Translations under genes and position numbers: made by a program
DNA from: Flammula alnicola
Taxonomy: Eukaryota; Basidiomycota; Agaricomycetes; Agaricales; Strophariaceae
NCBI GenBank assembly: GCA_015499995.1
Contig: JADNRV010000006.1
Location: 496,001-560,000 of the forward strand
Direction: 5' to 3'
DNA length: 64,000 nucleotides
Shown: positions 44,849 to 56,608 of the stretch, in pieces
Layout: every line of letters begins with the position of its first letter
How positions within the stretch are numbered: the first letter of the stretch is position 1
The notes under the pieces: model-generated
What the model was told of the DNA's origin: nothing
The model's database searches: none
What the model saw: the letters and a program-made list of their open reading frames with translations, nothing else

Positions 44849-47800
44849 TCAACATCTCCACCACGACCGTCGACTTCTATCAGTTCGATCATTATCTTCC
44901 TCTCTGATGTTGTTCTCTCGGATGACCTTGAGGAATACGCTTTCCAAAGACGGTCTTTCCACCGTGTACTCCATGAAATCGCCATGACTCGCCAGCGTAT
45001 TGAAAAGGTTGGCGAGCGACAATCCGTCGCTCCGCGTGATGGGCACCTCAAATCGTGTTGCGACGTCCTCCGCCATACGAGAACCCGGAATCAGCGCCAT
45101 CAAAGCGCGCGCTTTGACAACGTCCTCTCTTGTTCGACAGCTAAAATGCACCTCGTAGGATGCATATCGAGCGCAAAGAGACTCGGTGGTGCCGATGGCT
45201 AGATGGCAAAAAAAAAAGATAAGGCAACTGCAGGATATATACAGTGTGAGCGTACCAAGCATGTGTTTGGCCAAAATGCCAACTTTGCTTGCTATTGCAG
45301 AAGCCTCTTCCATAGAGTCTGAAGAGAAGGGGTTCTTGATAAATAAGAACGTCATGAAAAGCAACATTGACTTACGAGTTGTGATGACGATGGCCTTTCC
45401 TATCGCGACCTTGCGCAGCACTTCCCACATGTCTCGTTTCATTTTTGCATCAACGCCAGTCGAAAACTCGTCGATCAAGATGACGAGCGGATTGCCCAAG
45501 AGACAGATGGCCAGCGATAGCTTCCTCTGGTTTCCACCCGATAGCTTGCTGGCCAGCCTATCGGCGTAGAGCTTCAACCCAGTTCCTTCGAGGACAGCTT
45601 CAATGCTGCTCTCTAATTCCTGTCCTCGTCTTAACCCTTTCAGTCGACCGTATAGCGTAAGGTGTTCTCGAACAGTGAGCTGAGAATCGATAGCAGTAAA
45701 TTGCGGACAAACTCCCAACGCAGAACGAGCCACTCTTGGATGCCTGACGATCGAGGTTCCATTGATCAACACGTCGCCGCAATCAGGTAAAATATTACCG
45801 CCTGAATCACACAATTAGATGAATTCTCGAGGGTTGGATGCAATACTTACGAATAATGTTAAAAATTGTCGTCTTTCCAGCACCATTAGGCCCGAGAAGT
45901 GCGAAGATAGTATCTCTTGACAGACTAAGGCTGACGTCGTCGGCTACTTGCTTGTCTTTAAACGCTTTCGATACATTAAGCACACGAAGTAGCTCATCGG
46001 AAGCCTCCATGGAATCGGCATCGACAACATCGTCTGCAGAAGAAGATGGAGTCGCTTTTTTTGAAGAGACCTCCTTCCGACGTTGCAATCGAGGTTTGCG
46101 AGAACCAGTGTCAACCCAGACAAGGATTGCGAGGAGGACGAATGCATATACGACCAGATAGAGGATCGTACCCCCATATCGTTTTATTGAACCAAGTTCC
46201 ATTGGACTGGCAACAACATCTCCATTGCAAGCTAATGAGAACAGATTGGTCGAGACGAGGGCGGCACGGGTCTAAGATTATTGATAAGTACCATGAGATG
46301 ATAATACTGGAAGTTACTTACAATGCTTGCTACTGGGGCCACGACCGAGATTGAAAAATGAACGATGGTAAACAAATTAGCGGAGTCGCCGACTGTTCCG
46401 AACGTCAAGATGAACAAGTATGCAGATAGATAAAGCTGGCGCGCATGGTCAGTAGAGGGTAATGGGAAACAAGATGCACTTACGATGAACATGATAAACT
46501 GATATCCAGCGACGATTGCAAATGCTGCTAATGGGGATGAAACCATCAAGGAAAGACAGTATGCAAAGAGGGCGCCAGTAACCCCATAGAGGACGAGATT
46601 CAACCACTGGAACAAAATCAGCAGAAGGTATGTGCAAGGAAATTGATATGCCCACCAGAAAGCCGAGACCGTAGAACTGATTCGAAACCGTCGCAAAAAT
46701 GATGATAATGATAGTGGACAGCAATACCGCAGAGATAGCATCGAACATAAGATGACCTAACCACAAGCCGACCGGGCTTGTCAAGCCATTGGAGAATTGC
46801 ATGGCTTGTACCGACGATGTACGTTCTCTCGAGACATATAGAGAGTAAAATGCAGGGTACACAGCCTGTCCAAAAATTTAGCATTGACGTTATGCGACAA
46901 GATGAAGACCTACCATGACAGCCCCAAAGAAGAACATCCAGCGCAGATATACAAGCGTCGCTGCAGATACTTTGGAAAAGGTAGCGTATTCGGCCTGGAT
47001 GGCAGCAGGACTCCCTGCTGCGTTCCCCGATAGGTTGAGAGCACGATTGTACAGAATGTTGGTCGCCAAGTTGAGCATGGCTGCCCCTCGTATGCCAGGA
47101 GGAGTGCCCTCCCATGCTACCAACGAACTGCCGGAATCCATATCCAATGACACACCGCCTAATGAAAGATTGCGGTAATTTTGCGAAACTTCGCGGACAA
47201 AAGTTGCGTTATCTGCAACACTGGTAACTGACAGAGATCCAGCACCATGTCCTAGGGTTTCAATAATGCCAGGAGGTGATTCGAGAATATGAGATGAACG
47301 TCCGGATAGGGGAGAGTAAGGAAGGTAAAGGGCCGTCGACCCGGAGGGTTGTGGTTGTTGGACACACAATAGCTGCTCCCCAACGATAAAAACCAGGGGT
47401 ATACATGAACCAGCTACAGCGACGAGCACAGTAAGAAGTGGGCTCAACCAACTTCGCTTTGCGATCACAACGCGCTTTCGGAATATCGTAAAGGCATGTC
47501 CAAAAGAGGACACCTGTCTTCCGGAAGGCAAATCCATCGCGGCAGTGTCAGGTAGCGGAGCTGAAATGGTGTCCAAGGACGTCTCCTTCGCAGCATCGTC
47601 TTCATTCATCAAATCCAGAAAAATATCTTCGAGCGTCGTTCCCAAAATATCGTAGGAGATAATCCTCTCGGATTGAGCTTCAGCGTCGAGGAGGTCGAGA
47701 ATCTGGCTGACGATATTGTTATCCCTTGTTTTCAGATGAAAACAGATATTGGTGTCTGTCGGCGTCGAAATGTGGGTCTGTGGAGCAATCGTCCTGATAT

Positions 47801-50516
47801 TCTGAAGCATTTCATGAACTGAATACGAGTCGATCTTTTCGTAGTCCATGGCTGTTCTTAACCACACTTGTATCGAGTAACCTTCGCCTAGATCGCGCTT
47901 TAACTTCACGGGAGAACCAGAGGCAACGACCTTTCCAGGAGGCGCCAGAATAGCAATCTGGTCAGCGAGTAGATCGGCCTCATCAAGGAACTGGACCCAT
48001 TACATTATTTAATGACGACACAGAGACATGAGAAGAACCCACATGTGTTGTGAAGACGATACATCGCTCTTCCCGAAACGCGGTTAAGGTTTTCCACAAA
48101 GCCCGTCTACTGAGGGGATCAACACCTGATGTGCATTCATCCACCAGAACGACTTCGAAGACATACGTTAGAAAGGCCAAATTAGAGAAAAGGCTCGGAC
48201 ATACTCTTGGATCCTCCAAGAAGTCCGATGGCCAGCTGCAGTTTCCGCTTTTGACCACCAGAGAGCGTAGCAGCGTTTGCGTTGATCTTTTTCTCCAAAT
48301 CACAATCCCGTAGCAATTGTTCTAAATCTTCGTCCGCAAAAGAATTTTGGGACCACTTGACGGCCTTCCAGACACGCAAAGTCTGGAGACAAGTCAGATG
48401 TGGAAAAAGAACGTTCTTCTGAGGGACGATTCCCAAGGTGCCGCGAGGAGGCCTAACATGTCCACCTTCAAAAGTGACCATTCCACTGGTAATTTTTGAT
48501 AGACCCCCAATTATCGACAATGCTGTCGATTTTCCAGCACTATGTACATCAAAAGACGTGATTAGTGATTGAAAAATCGTAACGAGATATACTCACCCGT
48601 TCGAGCCCAGTATGACGAAGATGCCAGTTTTTGGGATGTCAAGGCTGAGGTTCTTAACAGCCGTCACATCCTTTTTTGAACTCAAGATGGAGGTTTTGTA
48701 TGTCTTCGTGAGGTTACGGATGGATACAGCAGCGTTCTGGGGTAAGGAACTGCCATCTTGCTCTTGGGTTGTCCCGCAGAGATCCCAAGACTCTGGCTTC
48801 TGAAATGATACTGGACCGCGGGCTTCGTAAAGACACCTCTCGAGTACAACGGCGATGACGGGCCAAAGGAAGACGTCCACCTGGTAAAGGTCACTAATGC
48901 TACTTGAGCTGTTCGACAAGATTGGACTTACAACGGCAGCGATGAGTAATGGAAGGAATACGATGCCCCTATCCGGATCACCACTCAAGGCGTTGGTAGC
49001 AAGTTGGTGGTTCTCGTAACCACAAATCGCTTTCAAAGAAAAGATATAGAAGGACGGAGGGAAAATGACAGAGAACACGAATAAAGCTCCTGTGTTGGAA
49101 GTTTTCATCACGAGGCCGAGGATAGCAAGGACGATGGCCAGGAATGTGGCAACTACCGCAGCCAATTGTGGGCTAGTGCTGAAAGGGATGGCGACGACGA
49201 AAGACCAGCTCGCGAGAACCAGTCCGAGCAATAAATGGAGGACGATGATCAGACCCGCGTTCGTCTCCACAAATATGAAATATTTCCAGATCACACCAAC
49301 AGCAATCCAAGCAGGAAGATAAGTCAGAGAGATGCTGAGGTGCCATGACCTGCAAATATTTCGTCAGGATCGACCATTAGAGCGACGTGGAAATGGCAAA
49401 CACAATATTCGTGCAGAATCAAGAAGTCCCATCGCCTTCATATGCTCAGTAATGAGCATGGCACGCTCCCCTGCGACAGATCCTGGGATTTGATACGAAA
49501 CTCCAATGAAATTGATGAATCTGGAAGATATTTCAAGTCAGTACCTTGCAGAAGAGTATATATCTGAAAAAATTGACAGAGCCAAAGCAATGAGATTTCG
49601 AATGCCTCTGACATAGCCTGAAATGAAGAATTGTTTGATATGTATTAGCTCCAACTAAGACACCACGTACTGAGGCGGATATTCGTCTTTTGTTCGGTAT
49701 TCGTCATATTTGTGTACGGCCACTCCATCGGTGTTTCTTGGACGATTCCAGTTTGAAGCTCAATGATAGCCTATGACAGTGTCATTGATCATTCATAACC
49801 ACAACGAAAGGAAGAATGTACCTGATCGATAGACCACTGTAGTGGAAGAATCCGTTTCTCAAAATCACTCGTGTGGTGCTCCACGTCGATAAAATTAAGG
49901 CCTGCGTCAGCAAAGATGGTGTAGTTCACGGGCGATGATGTGCTACGGTTTGGAGGGATATCAGCGAAAGATATTCCCGCAAAACATTGGGAAACGCCGT
50001 TGAAGTTGAGAAGACATTCTGCTGGTATCTCGGATGGGGTACCGAGCTTCTTGACCGCGGTGAGTTGGTCAACTGTGAAGTTGGATGTGATTCGAGCCAT
50101 AACCTCCGCAGGAGAAGGATTGCTAGTTCCGTCTGTCGCGTCGGCCCACATCAAAAATGTCTTGCCATCGAATTGACTGTTCAAGGACGATACGGCCACA
50201 GGTTCACCGATACCGTACTAGATGCGTTCTTTAGCATAGGCATAGAGGCGCTGGTTTCATCTAGATGGCAAAGACATACATAGTTCAACCTATGCAGGAA
50301 AACTTGGGCATACGCAAGGAAGACCCCATATGCAATAGGCAGGACCAGGCAACGTAGAAGTGTGAACTATAAATTATCAGAAAAGAGCTTTCAAAGTGTC
50401 TTCAATCAAATATGGCTTACAAACGAGTGTTTTGAAAGCATGATCCAGTTTTTCCATATAAGCGCAGATAACTGCGTCCAGAAAAGGCTAGCCATAGGGA
50501 TGTGGTGAGTTTGCAT
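44849..50516 (-). CDS. Full-length ABCA-type ABC transporter
   Basis: About 1,600 residues in many exons. Start ATG 50514-50516, with a second in-frame Met seven codons later. Layout: N-terminal membrane segment, large extracytoplasmic loop with several N-x-S/T sites, multi-pass membrane domain 1, then NBD1. NBD1 has SNGAGKST spanning an intron near 48550, LSGGQKRKLQLAIGLLGG near 48230 and VVLVDECTSGVDP near 48150. Membrane domain 2 and NBD2 follow: LLGPNGAGKTTIFNIIR near 45860, LSGGNQRKLSLAICLLG near 45520, VILIDEFSTGVD near 45470. The NBD2 H-loop His is restored only by splicing (ACTC|AC). The reverse-order half-to-half fusion with long first loop is the ABCA pattern. Family members move lipids or sterols across membranes. 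The substrate here is unknown. Gene ends RRSWWRC and stop at 44849. Confidence 0.88.
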
Positions 50517-50755
50517 TGTATTCGACCACCTGCATCTCAGGGAAAGAAAAAGAATTCCAATCCGATATACGAGACTGATGTCTCAGCTATTCGGAGGGCC
50601 GAATGGGAAAGGAGATAGGCCGTGGTGTACTCTGAAACGCACCGTAATCCTTGGCCTAGACATCTAGATCTCTTGAACACAGCTGCAGTCTATCCACATA
50701 GCAGCGCTTCGGCGCGTATATAACGGCAAGATTTGACCGCAAAAAGGCGTCATCG

Positions 50756-51060
50756 TCATTGGTGGAGTTTTGGAAACTTGCGGTTGGCGAATTCGAACTT
50801 CTTGAACCTCGACGTTATATTTAGGCCAGTTGGGTCATCATACATAGCTGCGGGAAATAAGAAACACCTGGCGAATTGATTTATCGAGAACGTAGCCGCG
50901 ACGTAGGCGAGAGTGCCTGAAGTCGCCTGTCCAACCAGCGCGGCATGGGACAAGTAGTATTTCGGGCAGGTGGGTTGACAGCCTGAGGTTGTCAGTTATC
51001 GCCAAAATTGCCTACCCTAAGGACTGAATGGTACTGCCATCACTTACCTGGGAATCCCAT
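50756..51060 (-). CDS. Very small conserved-looking protein of unknown function
   Basis: Two exons: 51048-51060 (13 bases) and 50756-50982, joined by an intron with GTAAGT and CTCAG borders. The 79-residue product begins MGFPGCQPTCPKYYLSHAAL, has a hydrophobic core (GQATSGTLAYVAATFSINQF) and ends in a basic tail. It contains two Cys near the start and may be a mitochondrial or membrane-associated peptide. No family recognised. The short first exon is supported by an exact in-frame join and by the absence of another ATG. Confidence 0.55.
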
Positions 51061-51605
51061 CCTTTCTTCAAGTTAAAACACTTGAACACTACAGTACATA
51101 CTCTTTAATTCAACTTGACATCAATTTCACTTGGCCCTCGTTCTACAACGTACAGGGAATTCCATAAACTTAAACTAGTGTTCAACTTATCCCGCAAAGT
51201 CACGGTCAAAAATCGAATGACTAGTCATGACCAGTCAATACTAGTCAATTTTGATTGACTTTTGACTCAGATAGTCGTGTGGGAATTGATTAATATTGAT
51301 TGATGGCCATGGCCCATCAGCCTTTTCGGTCAAGTCATGGTTAAATTGACTGATGACTTGACTTTTGCTGACTATGACCGACTTTACTGACTAGTCAATG
51401 ACTTGTCCAACACTGACTTAAGCAGCCGTGAAGTTAAGCTCCCGGACCCGGTATTCCAATCGGAGTTGAAATATTTCTGATGCGAGGTATATCTGTCGCG
51501 CTTCGCGACGCGCCTTTAATTACCTACTAGCCCCTTTGTGGCGAAAGACCCATCCCATTCCTAAGACGTGGATTTTTTCTTCACTATACCAGCCAAGCCT
51601 TCGAC
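51061..51605. repeat. Dense cluster of TGACT/AGTCA pentamers
   Basis: Between about 51198 and 51420 I count sixteen TGACT/AGTCA pentamers in roughly 220 bases, with the 10-base palindrome TGACTAGTCA at 51218-51227 and again at 51388-51397. The pattern is compositionally unusual and strand-symmetric. The palindromic centre and a TGACTCA near 51263 resemble the binding site of bZIP (Gcn4/AP-1-like) factors, but spacing is irregular. It lies upstream of the zinc-finger gene starting at 51606. No coding pattern is seen. Confidence 0.6.
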
Positions 51606-52550
51606 ATGCCCAGCTGCAATCGTTGTGATCGCTATTTCTCCAGCTGGCAAGCTTACCACCAACATGTAGCGAACTCCTCGAATCACAACCTATGTGGCAA
51701 CTGCGAACTTGACTTCCCGACGTGGATCGGACTGAAGGAGCACTTTGTCCAGAGTCCTCGTCATGACTACTGCCAGTACTGCGACGCGCACTTTGATGAC
51801 GACAAAGAGCTCGAACATCATTACCAGACCTCCCACTCGTTTTGCTCCCAATGCTGGAAGGTCTTCGAAAACGAAATCGGTCTTCAAGAGCACTACCGAC
51901 AATCCGAACGACACCACTACTGTCCGCCGTGTGACAAGTTGTTCCTCTCGGCGAGCAATTTGAATTCGGTATGTCCCACCTGTCATTCCTCGCAAAATGA
52001 CAAAGAAAGGCTAACACAATGATCGATATTTTATCAGCACCTCAATTCCGCTATCCATCGCCCCAAGGATGTCAGGTGTCCTTTCAGATGCGGCGGACAG
52101 TTTGTCTCGCGCTCCGCCCTCGTCCTTCACCTCGAGAACGGGGCTTGTAGCTCCGGAGTCGACCGCGCAACCGTCAACAAGTACGTCCGGCAGTACGACA
52201 CCAACAATGTTATCACCGACCCTGCTCGCCTTCTCGCTGGAGGCTCAGGCAGCGCCAACCAGGACATCAGGTATTACGCCACTGCTGCGTCGTGGAACGG
52301 GTCTGGATACGAATGCTGTCTCTGCCACCTCGTCTATCGTAGCCTTCCTGCGCTGAACCAGCACCTCGGAAGCCCCAAGCATCAAGACAAGATTTATCTG
52401 TGCCGTGGACCTAGCTGTGGGTTACGCTTCACAACCCTGAGTGCTCTCGTGCAGCATATCGAGAGCGAGAAGTGTGGTGTTGCGAAATTCAAGGCTGTCC
52501 AAAACGCCATGAATGGCATGCTAGGACAGATGGGGAGGCTTACGATGTAA
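51606..52550 (+). CDS. C2H2 zinc-finger protein
   Basis: Two exons: 51606-51968 and 52038-52550, intron GTATGT..TTATCAG, no frameshift. The protein of about 290 residues contains repeated Cys2-His2 units (CNRCDRYFSSWQAYHQH, CQYCDAHFDDDKELEHH, CSQCWKVFENEIGLQEH, CPPCDKLFLSASNLNSH, CCLCHLVYRSLPALNQH), some with paired finger linkers. A second part has another two fingers (RCPFRCGGQFVSRSALVLH and CRGPSCGLRFTTLSALVQH) before a helical C-terminal tail. Members of this group in basidiomycetes are predicted nucleic-acid binding regulators; targets are unknown. The ATG at 51606 follows a C/T-rich leader. Confidence 0.85.
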
Positions 52551-53011
52551 TCTGAGGCACGCATCAACGTTGTTGGCTTGCTATTTTCTCATCGCACGTT
52601 CAGTCCCTGTCTCGATTTGCATAATCACCCTCCACGTTCATCTCCCTTTTAATTTTTCTCCTCTTCTCTAAATTCTTGCATCATGGACTTGTTACGAAGC
52701 TAAACCTCCTGTCAATATCGTTTGTCGGTACATTTATTTCTACTTTCTCTCTATTGCGCTCGCTATGGACGCTCGTTTTTTGGCGTTGCATTTCTTCGTA
52801 TCTCATTTGTCTTGGTTCTTTCAATAGCCTGCATTCTTTCGCCTCCTTTTCAGCGTTCAGTCATTGAATAAACGTACAAATTCACGATATCGTGCCTGCT
52901 CGATTCTTCGTGCTTACGCCAACATACCTTCACAACAGCCAAGAGTCGCCGCTTTGCCACCGAAATTTTCAGTTATTTAATACATGCACGATGGACGGTA
53001 TACAATCTTGA
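52551..53011. terminator. Convergent 3' flank of the zinc-finger gene and a small minus-strand gene
   Basis: About 460 bases, pyrimidine-rich, including AATAAA-like strings near 52865. No gene recognised. Confidence 0.4.
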
Positions 53012-53278
53012 TTAATGATTCTTGACAATCTCAAGGTCCTGATTTCGTTCTTGTTCCCATTCAGCTGGGGTCGTGTTGAGATGATGACTTCGCAGAAGAC
53101 CGAATGTAACCAACTGTAGCCGGTGGATGACCATACCTTCGGCATTAGGCATCGGCACTGGCCGGATATCGTATTTGCCTGGAAAACCGAAGCTGGTCAC
53201 TCCCTAGACATGAAATACCTTGTACATGCTTTCGAAGCGTGTTTGGTGGCCTGAAGGGAAACTAACATCTATGTCCAT
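53012..53278 (-). CDS. Small protein of unknown function with mini-exon start
   Basis: Two exons: 53267-53278 (ATGGACATAGAT) and 53012-53203, intron 53204-53266. The 67-residue product contains SFGFPGKYDIRPVPMPNAEG and RLQLVTFGLLRSHHLN and ends EWEQERNQDLEIVKNH. It could be a small mitochondrial or ribosome-associated subunit but no family is recognised. The start is only 17 bases from the divergent ATG at 53296. Confidence 0.55.
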
Positions 53279-53295
53279 TGCCAACAACGGACGCG

Positions 53296-54689
53296 ATGTT
53301 CAGCAGCAGTTTTCTTCGCTCTTTTGTCCTCCCTACCCCCACGACGCCAGCAATCAGAGATGTTGACGATGCAGAGAGGACCAGACGACGGGCTCAGAGA
53401 CGGCAGCCGGATCCTTTTAGTATGCTACATCCAATCTTCGAGTCAAGTACCTCGATTTCGTCCATACCATCATCCTCCTCCTTTATCGCAAGCATTTTTG
53501 GACTTGATGTGGCCTATGCCAAAAGGATGGAGGAGACAGGAAGGCTCAGGCGACTGCAATCTCAGCAAAATCTCTCATCGCATTCAGAAGGGTCTTCAAT
53601 GTCCGTTCCCGACCACCCTGATGTTTCCAGATCTCCCTTGAGAAAAACGAGCCACTCTAAATCACAGTCAGAATCGACGTTACCTCCTCCATACGTCCCA
53701 CCCACACTCGATAAATCCGGCGAACCCTTGTCTGTACGCCCCATAGACACGAACCATCAAGTACAGGATCAGCAGAAGCTTCTTGAAGGCCTTCTGAGTC
53801 GCACCCAACTGGAACTGGAAGCTGCCAGGGCGGAAATACTACAAATAACGGCGGAAAGTTTTGAAGAGACGGAAAGTTTGCTCGAACGTCTTGAAGCCAG
53901 CGAGGAAAAGAATGATCATCTGAGCAAAGAGGTAGCAGCTCAAACACGCGCGCTGCACGAAGCCAACGCCGAACTGTTCAAAACAAGGTCGAAGCTCAAT
54001 TCACTGGCTCTGGAGAAGCGCGGCTGGCAAGCCAAACTGGACGCCATGCACCACAAGCTGCAGAGGGCTGAACGGCAAATCCGGTGCCTCGACCACGTCA
54101 CGCGTGCGAAGCTGGAAGTGCGGCAGGAGGGCATATCTAGCTTTATCAGGCGCACCAAACAGGCGCTCGCGAAGGAGCCTGAGCCGAGCGTAGCGGTGAT
54201 CGGCGCGGTCGAGGTACTCAACGAAGAGATATTGCAGATCGCCAACCTCTTCGTGGAGAACCTCGAGCGTACGAACGCGCTCGTCGACATCGACGTCGAG
54301 CGGGCTAGGGCGGTTGTTGGGGAGGGCATGTGTTCCATGATGGAGATGCAAGCTAAGGAGCGGAAGCTTCGTCTCCTCCTGATGCAGGTCGTCTTGGAGG
54401 TTTTCATGGTGCATTGGTGTTCTGCCATCATAGAAGGGTGGTACCCTAAGCAGCGGTCTTTCGCGGATCTGTTGATAGAATTATCTGCGCAGTCAGCCAA
54501 TGTGTCACATAAAGGAATTAGTAAGTTCTTCCTTGCCCTTCAGTCATGAAGAATCTCACGACGACTATCCTAGCGTCCCAAATCATGTGCGGAAAACCGA
54601 TTCAAATTGTCCAGCCGCATTCAAACACTTCCATGGCTGCCAAGTTTCCTGAATGGTGGAGGTGGGCAAGGCCGGTTCGGTTTCCGTGA
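53296..54689 (+). CDS. Coiled-coil protein, C terminus possibly truncated
   Basis: Two exons: 53296-54520 and 54574-54689, intron 54521-54573. After a low-complexity N terminus and a Pro-rich patch (LPPPYVPPTLDKSG), a long coiled coil runs from about residue 160 to 270 (LLSRTQLELEAARAEILQIT, LLERLEASEEKNDHLSKEVA, ANAELFKTRSKLNSLALEKR) and an amphipathic helical domain follows (EVLNEEILQIANLFVENLER). The C-terminal exon (CGKPIQIVQPHSNTSMAAKF) differs in style and ends at a stop 16 bases before the convergent neighbour. This suggests that the original 3' half was lost or displaced. Possibly cytoskeletal or Golgi-associated. Function unknown. Confidence 0.6.
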
Positions 54690-54704
54690 CGCTTAGTCAG
54701 CAGA

Positions 54705-55115
54705 TCAAATCAACAAACGTGTCCGATGCCTGTCCCTTCGCCTTTTTGTTTCGTTCTTCTCGTTTCTAAGTCTATCTACCTCGTCCATCTTCATTTCATA
54801 GACCAAGACTTTCTCTCGCTGGATCTGGTCAGCTGGTGAAAGCGCGTTCCATGCTCGAATTCCGCCTGCATCGGCAACCTTTTTCTCATTCCAGGTGACG
54901 AGATATTGCATAAGATTACTTGCTGATATGTTGTCCACTTCAGCTTCTTCTCCTAGTGCGAGAATAGATAGTTCTTGTTTCCAGGCATTTATTGACGAGG
55001 CCGTTGATTTTTCTTTATTTGCATGATCTCCATTCATGCCTTTCAATTTCCGTGCAAACTGGGTAAGTGCCCATTGCTGTATCTGAGCTTCCGATTTCCT
55101 CTTCCCTGGCGGCAT
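54705..55115 (-). CDS. Basic, Lys-rich protein of unknown function
   Basis: Single exon of 136 residues starting at ATG 55113-55115 (MPPGKRKSEAQIQQWALTQF). It is helical and charged (EKVLVYEMKMDEVDRLRNEK), ending in a basic segment (ETKRRRDRHRTRLLI). A SPADQ-type turn and the repeated WNAL/W residues suggest a compact helical bundle. No family recognised. It lies between the coiled-coil gene and the unknown gene at 55648 and may have inserted there. Confidence 0.5.
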   Translation of the reverse strand: MPPGKRKSEAQIQQWALTQFARKLKGMNGDHANKEKSTASSINAWKQELSILALGEEAEVDNISASNLMQYLVTWNEKKVADAGGIRAWNALSPADQIQREKVLVYEMKMDEVDRLRNEKNETKRRRDRHRTRLLI

Positions 55116-55647
55116 GATAATGAGATGTCGTGATTTTTAATGGCTGTTCTGTTCTTAAAATCCTGATAGTTCGTAGATAGTCATTGCTGTAGTTGTATAA
55201 ATGAATGTGAGGGTTTCTGATGATTTGAATTGAAGACAATAGATTTTAATATATCCGCCATTGAGTAAATCATCAAAGACACGTACTATAGCTTCATAAT
55301 TGTAAGAATGAGATCTCTGTGTCCGTGAAATGAATAAATAAGTCGAGTTGACTGCTTCGTGAAGCTGCTCGACGCGGTCTGTCACACATCTGTCACACTT
55401 TCTCCCTGCTAATTTGCGCTCCACCATTGCCTCGTTAACTACTTAACGACGGTTGCATTCCTTCCCCTGCAATTTGGCATGCAGCAATAAAATCTATGTA
55501 CAGAGAGTATGACCGGGGGAATTCTCGCTAACCTCAAATCTGCTTGAGTTCCATATTCTGATTTTCGGAGTTTTGAGAGTTTTTGGAAAAGCTCCGGGCA
55601 TTACGGACTATCAATTATTTTATTGACATTCCACCCTCAACTTCAGG
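55116..55647. other. Intergenic region upstream of the 55648 gene
   Basis: About 530 bases. No gene recognised; some short open frames on the minus strand lack conserved motifs. Confidence 0.4.
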
Positions 55648-56187
55648 TTTTCCTTTGATGTGGAAGGAGGAGATACAATCGGCGCGAAGACGGTCAACTT
55701 ACAGGGAGCCAAAGCTGTAAGTAAATATAGGCAAATAATGATCGGGCTGTAGGGCTTTGCCCACCTCCATTCAGAATGGGTAAGCGATATCTTCAAAGAC
55801 CTCGGCCAACTTCTGCGTCTAGGCGGCCTGAAGGTACGAAGTCAACGTGCAAGTATGTTCTCGGCGAAGATTCTGTCTCTCGTTAAGCTCGCCTATGATC
55901 TCCGAGCTGCACTTGCCGAAAAGGATATGTGCGGCGGCCTGGAGCTCGCTGTGGTGGGACCTGACACGCCCTTCCAAGCAAAATGGATGGACGAAGGGCA
56001 TACGACTACCCGAACCAACACCACGGCATTGTCGCAGATGGAACATATTGCTGGTACAAGTGGTTTGGGCTTGCAGCGTACTGTTGGCGAAGAATCACGC
56101 GGCGGAAGTTCGGATTCGAGAATTGATATGATCTTGAAGCCGAAGGTCGTTTTAATACGTGTCCTACTGTTACAGGAGAGTCCTTGA
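55648..56187 (+). CDS. Partial gene of unknown function (5' end unclear)
   Basis: Plus-strand coding reads FSFDVEGGDTIGAKTVNLQG and then, through a possible intron, GFAHLHSEWVSDIFKDLGQL, continuing KILSLVKLAYDLRAALAEKD, VVGPDTPFQAKWMDEG and GTSGLGLQRTVGEE, stopping at 56187. A clear start codon and first exon are not found, so the 5' part may be missing. The style is similar to regulatory helical proteins. No family is recognised. Confidence 0.45.
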
Positions 56188-56608
56188 TGAAGATTGTTTT
56201 CATCGTAAATAGTTACTTGTTGCCGCATCTTGCATCAATATTATATACACCAGAGGACGTTTACATGTGTTATCTTCCGCTAAGTATCGCTTGTATCATA
56301 CTCAATAAATTATAATCCGGCCTCACAGCCCCGTTTCACCTTCATGAAAAAATAACATAAGGTCAATGACGACACGATCTTAAAAGTGAGAATCACGTGA
56401 CAAAAGAACATAGTCTAAGTCTTAGTAGTAGTACGTGATGAAGAAGTGCGATACTGCTATAAGTCTTCTGCTTCGACAGTAGACGCACTATTCCCCCCGC
56501 GCTCAGATTCACCCCGCCCAGCAGAAAATCTCTTTGACCCATCCATGCTAGCTTTATTCTTCACAAACTACCATGTTTGACCCCCCTTCTTTCCTCAACA
56601 TGATCGTG
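56188..56608. other. Intergenic region left of the MITE
   Basis: About 420 bases, AT-rich, containing AATAAATTATAA near 56305 that could serve as the polyadenylation region of the 55648 gene. Nothing else is recognised. Confidence 0.4.
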
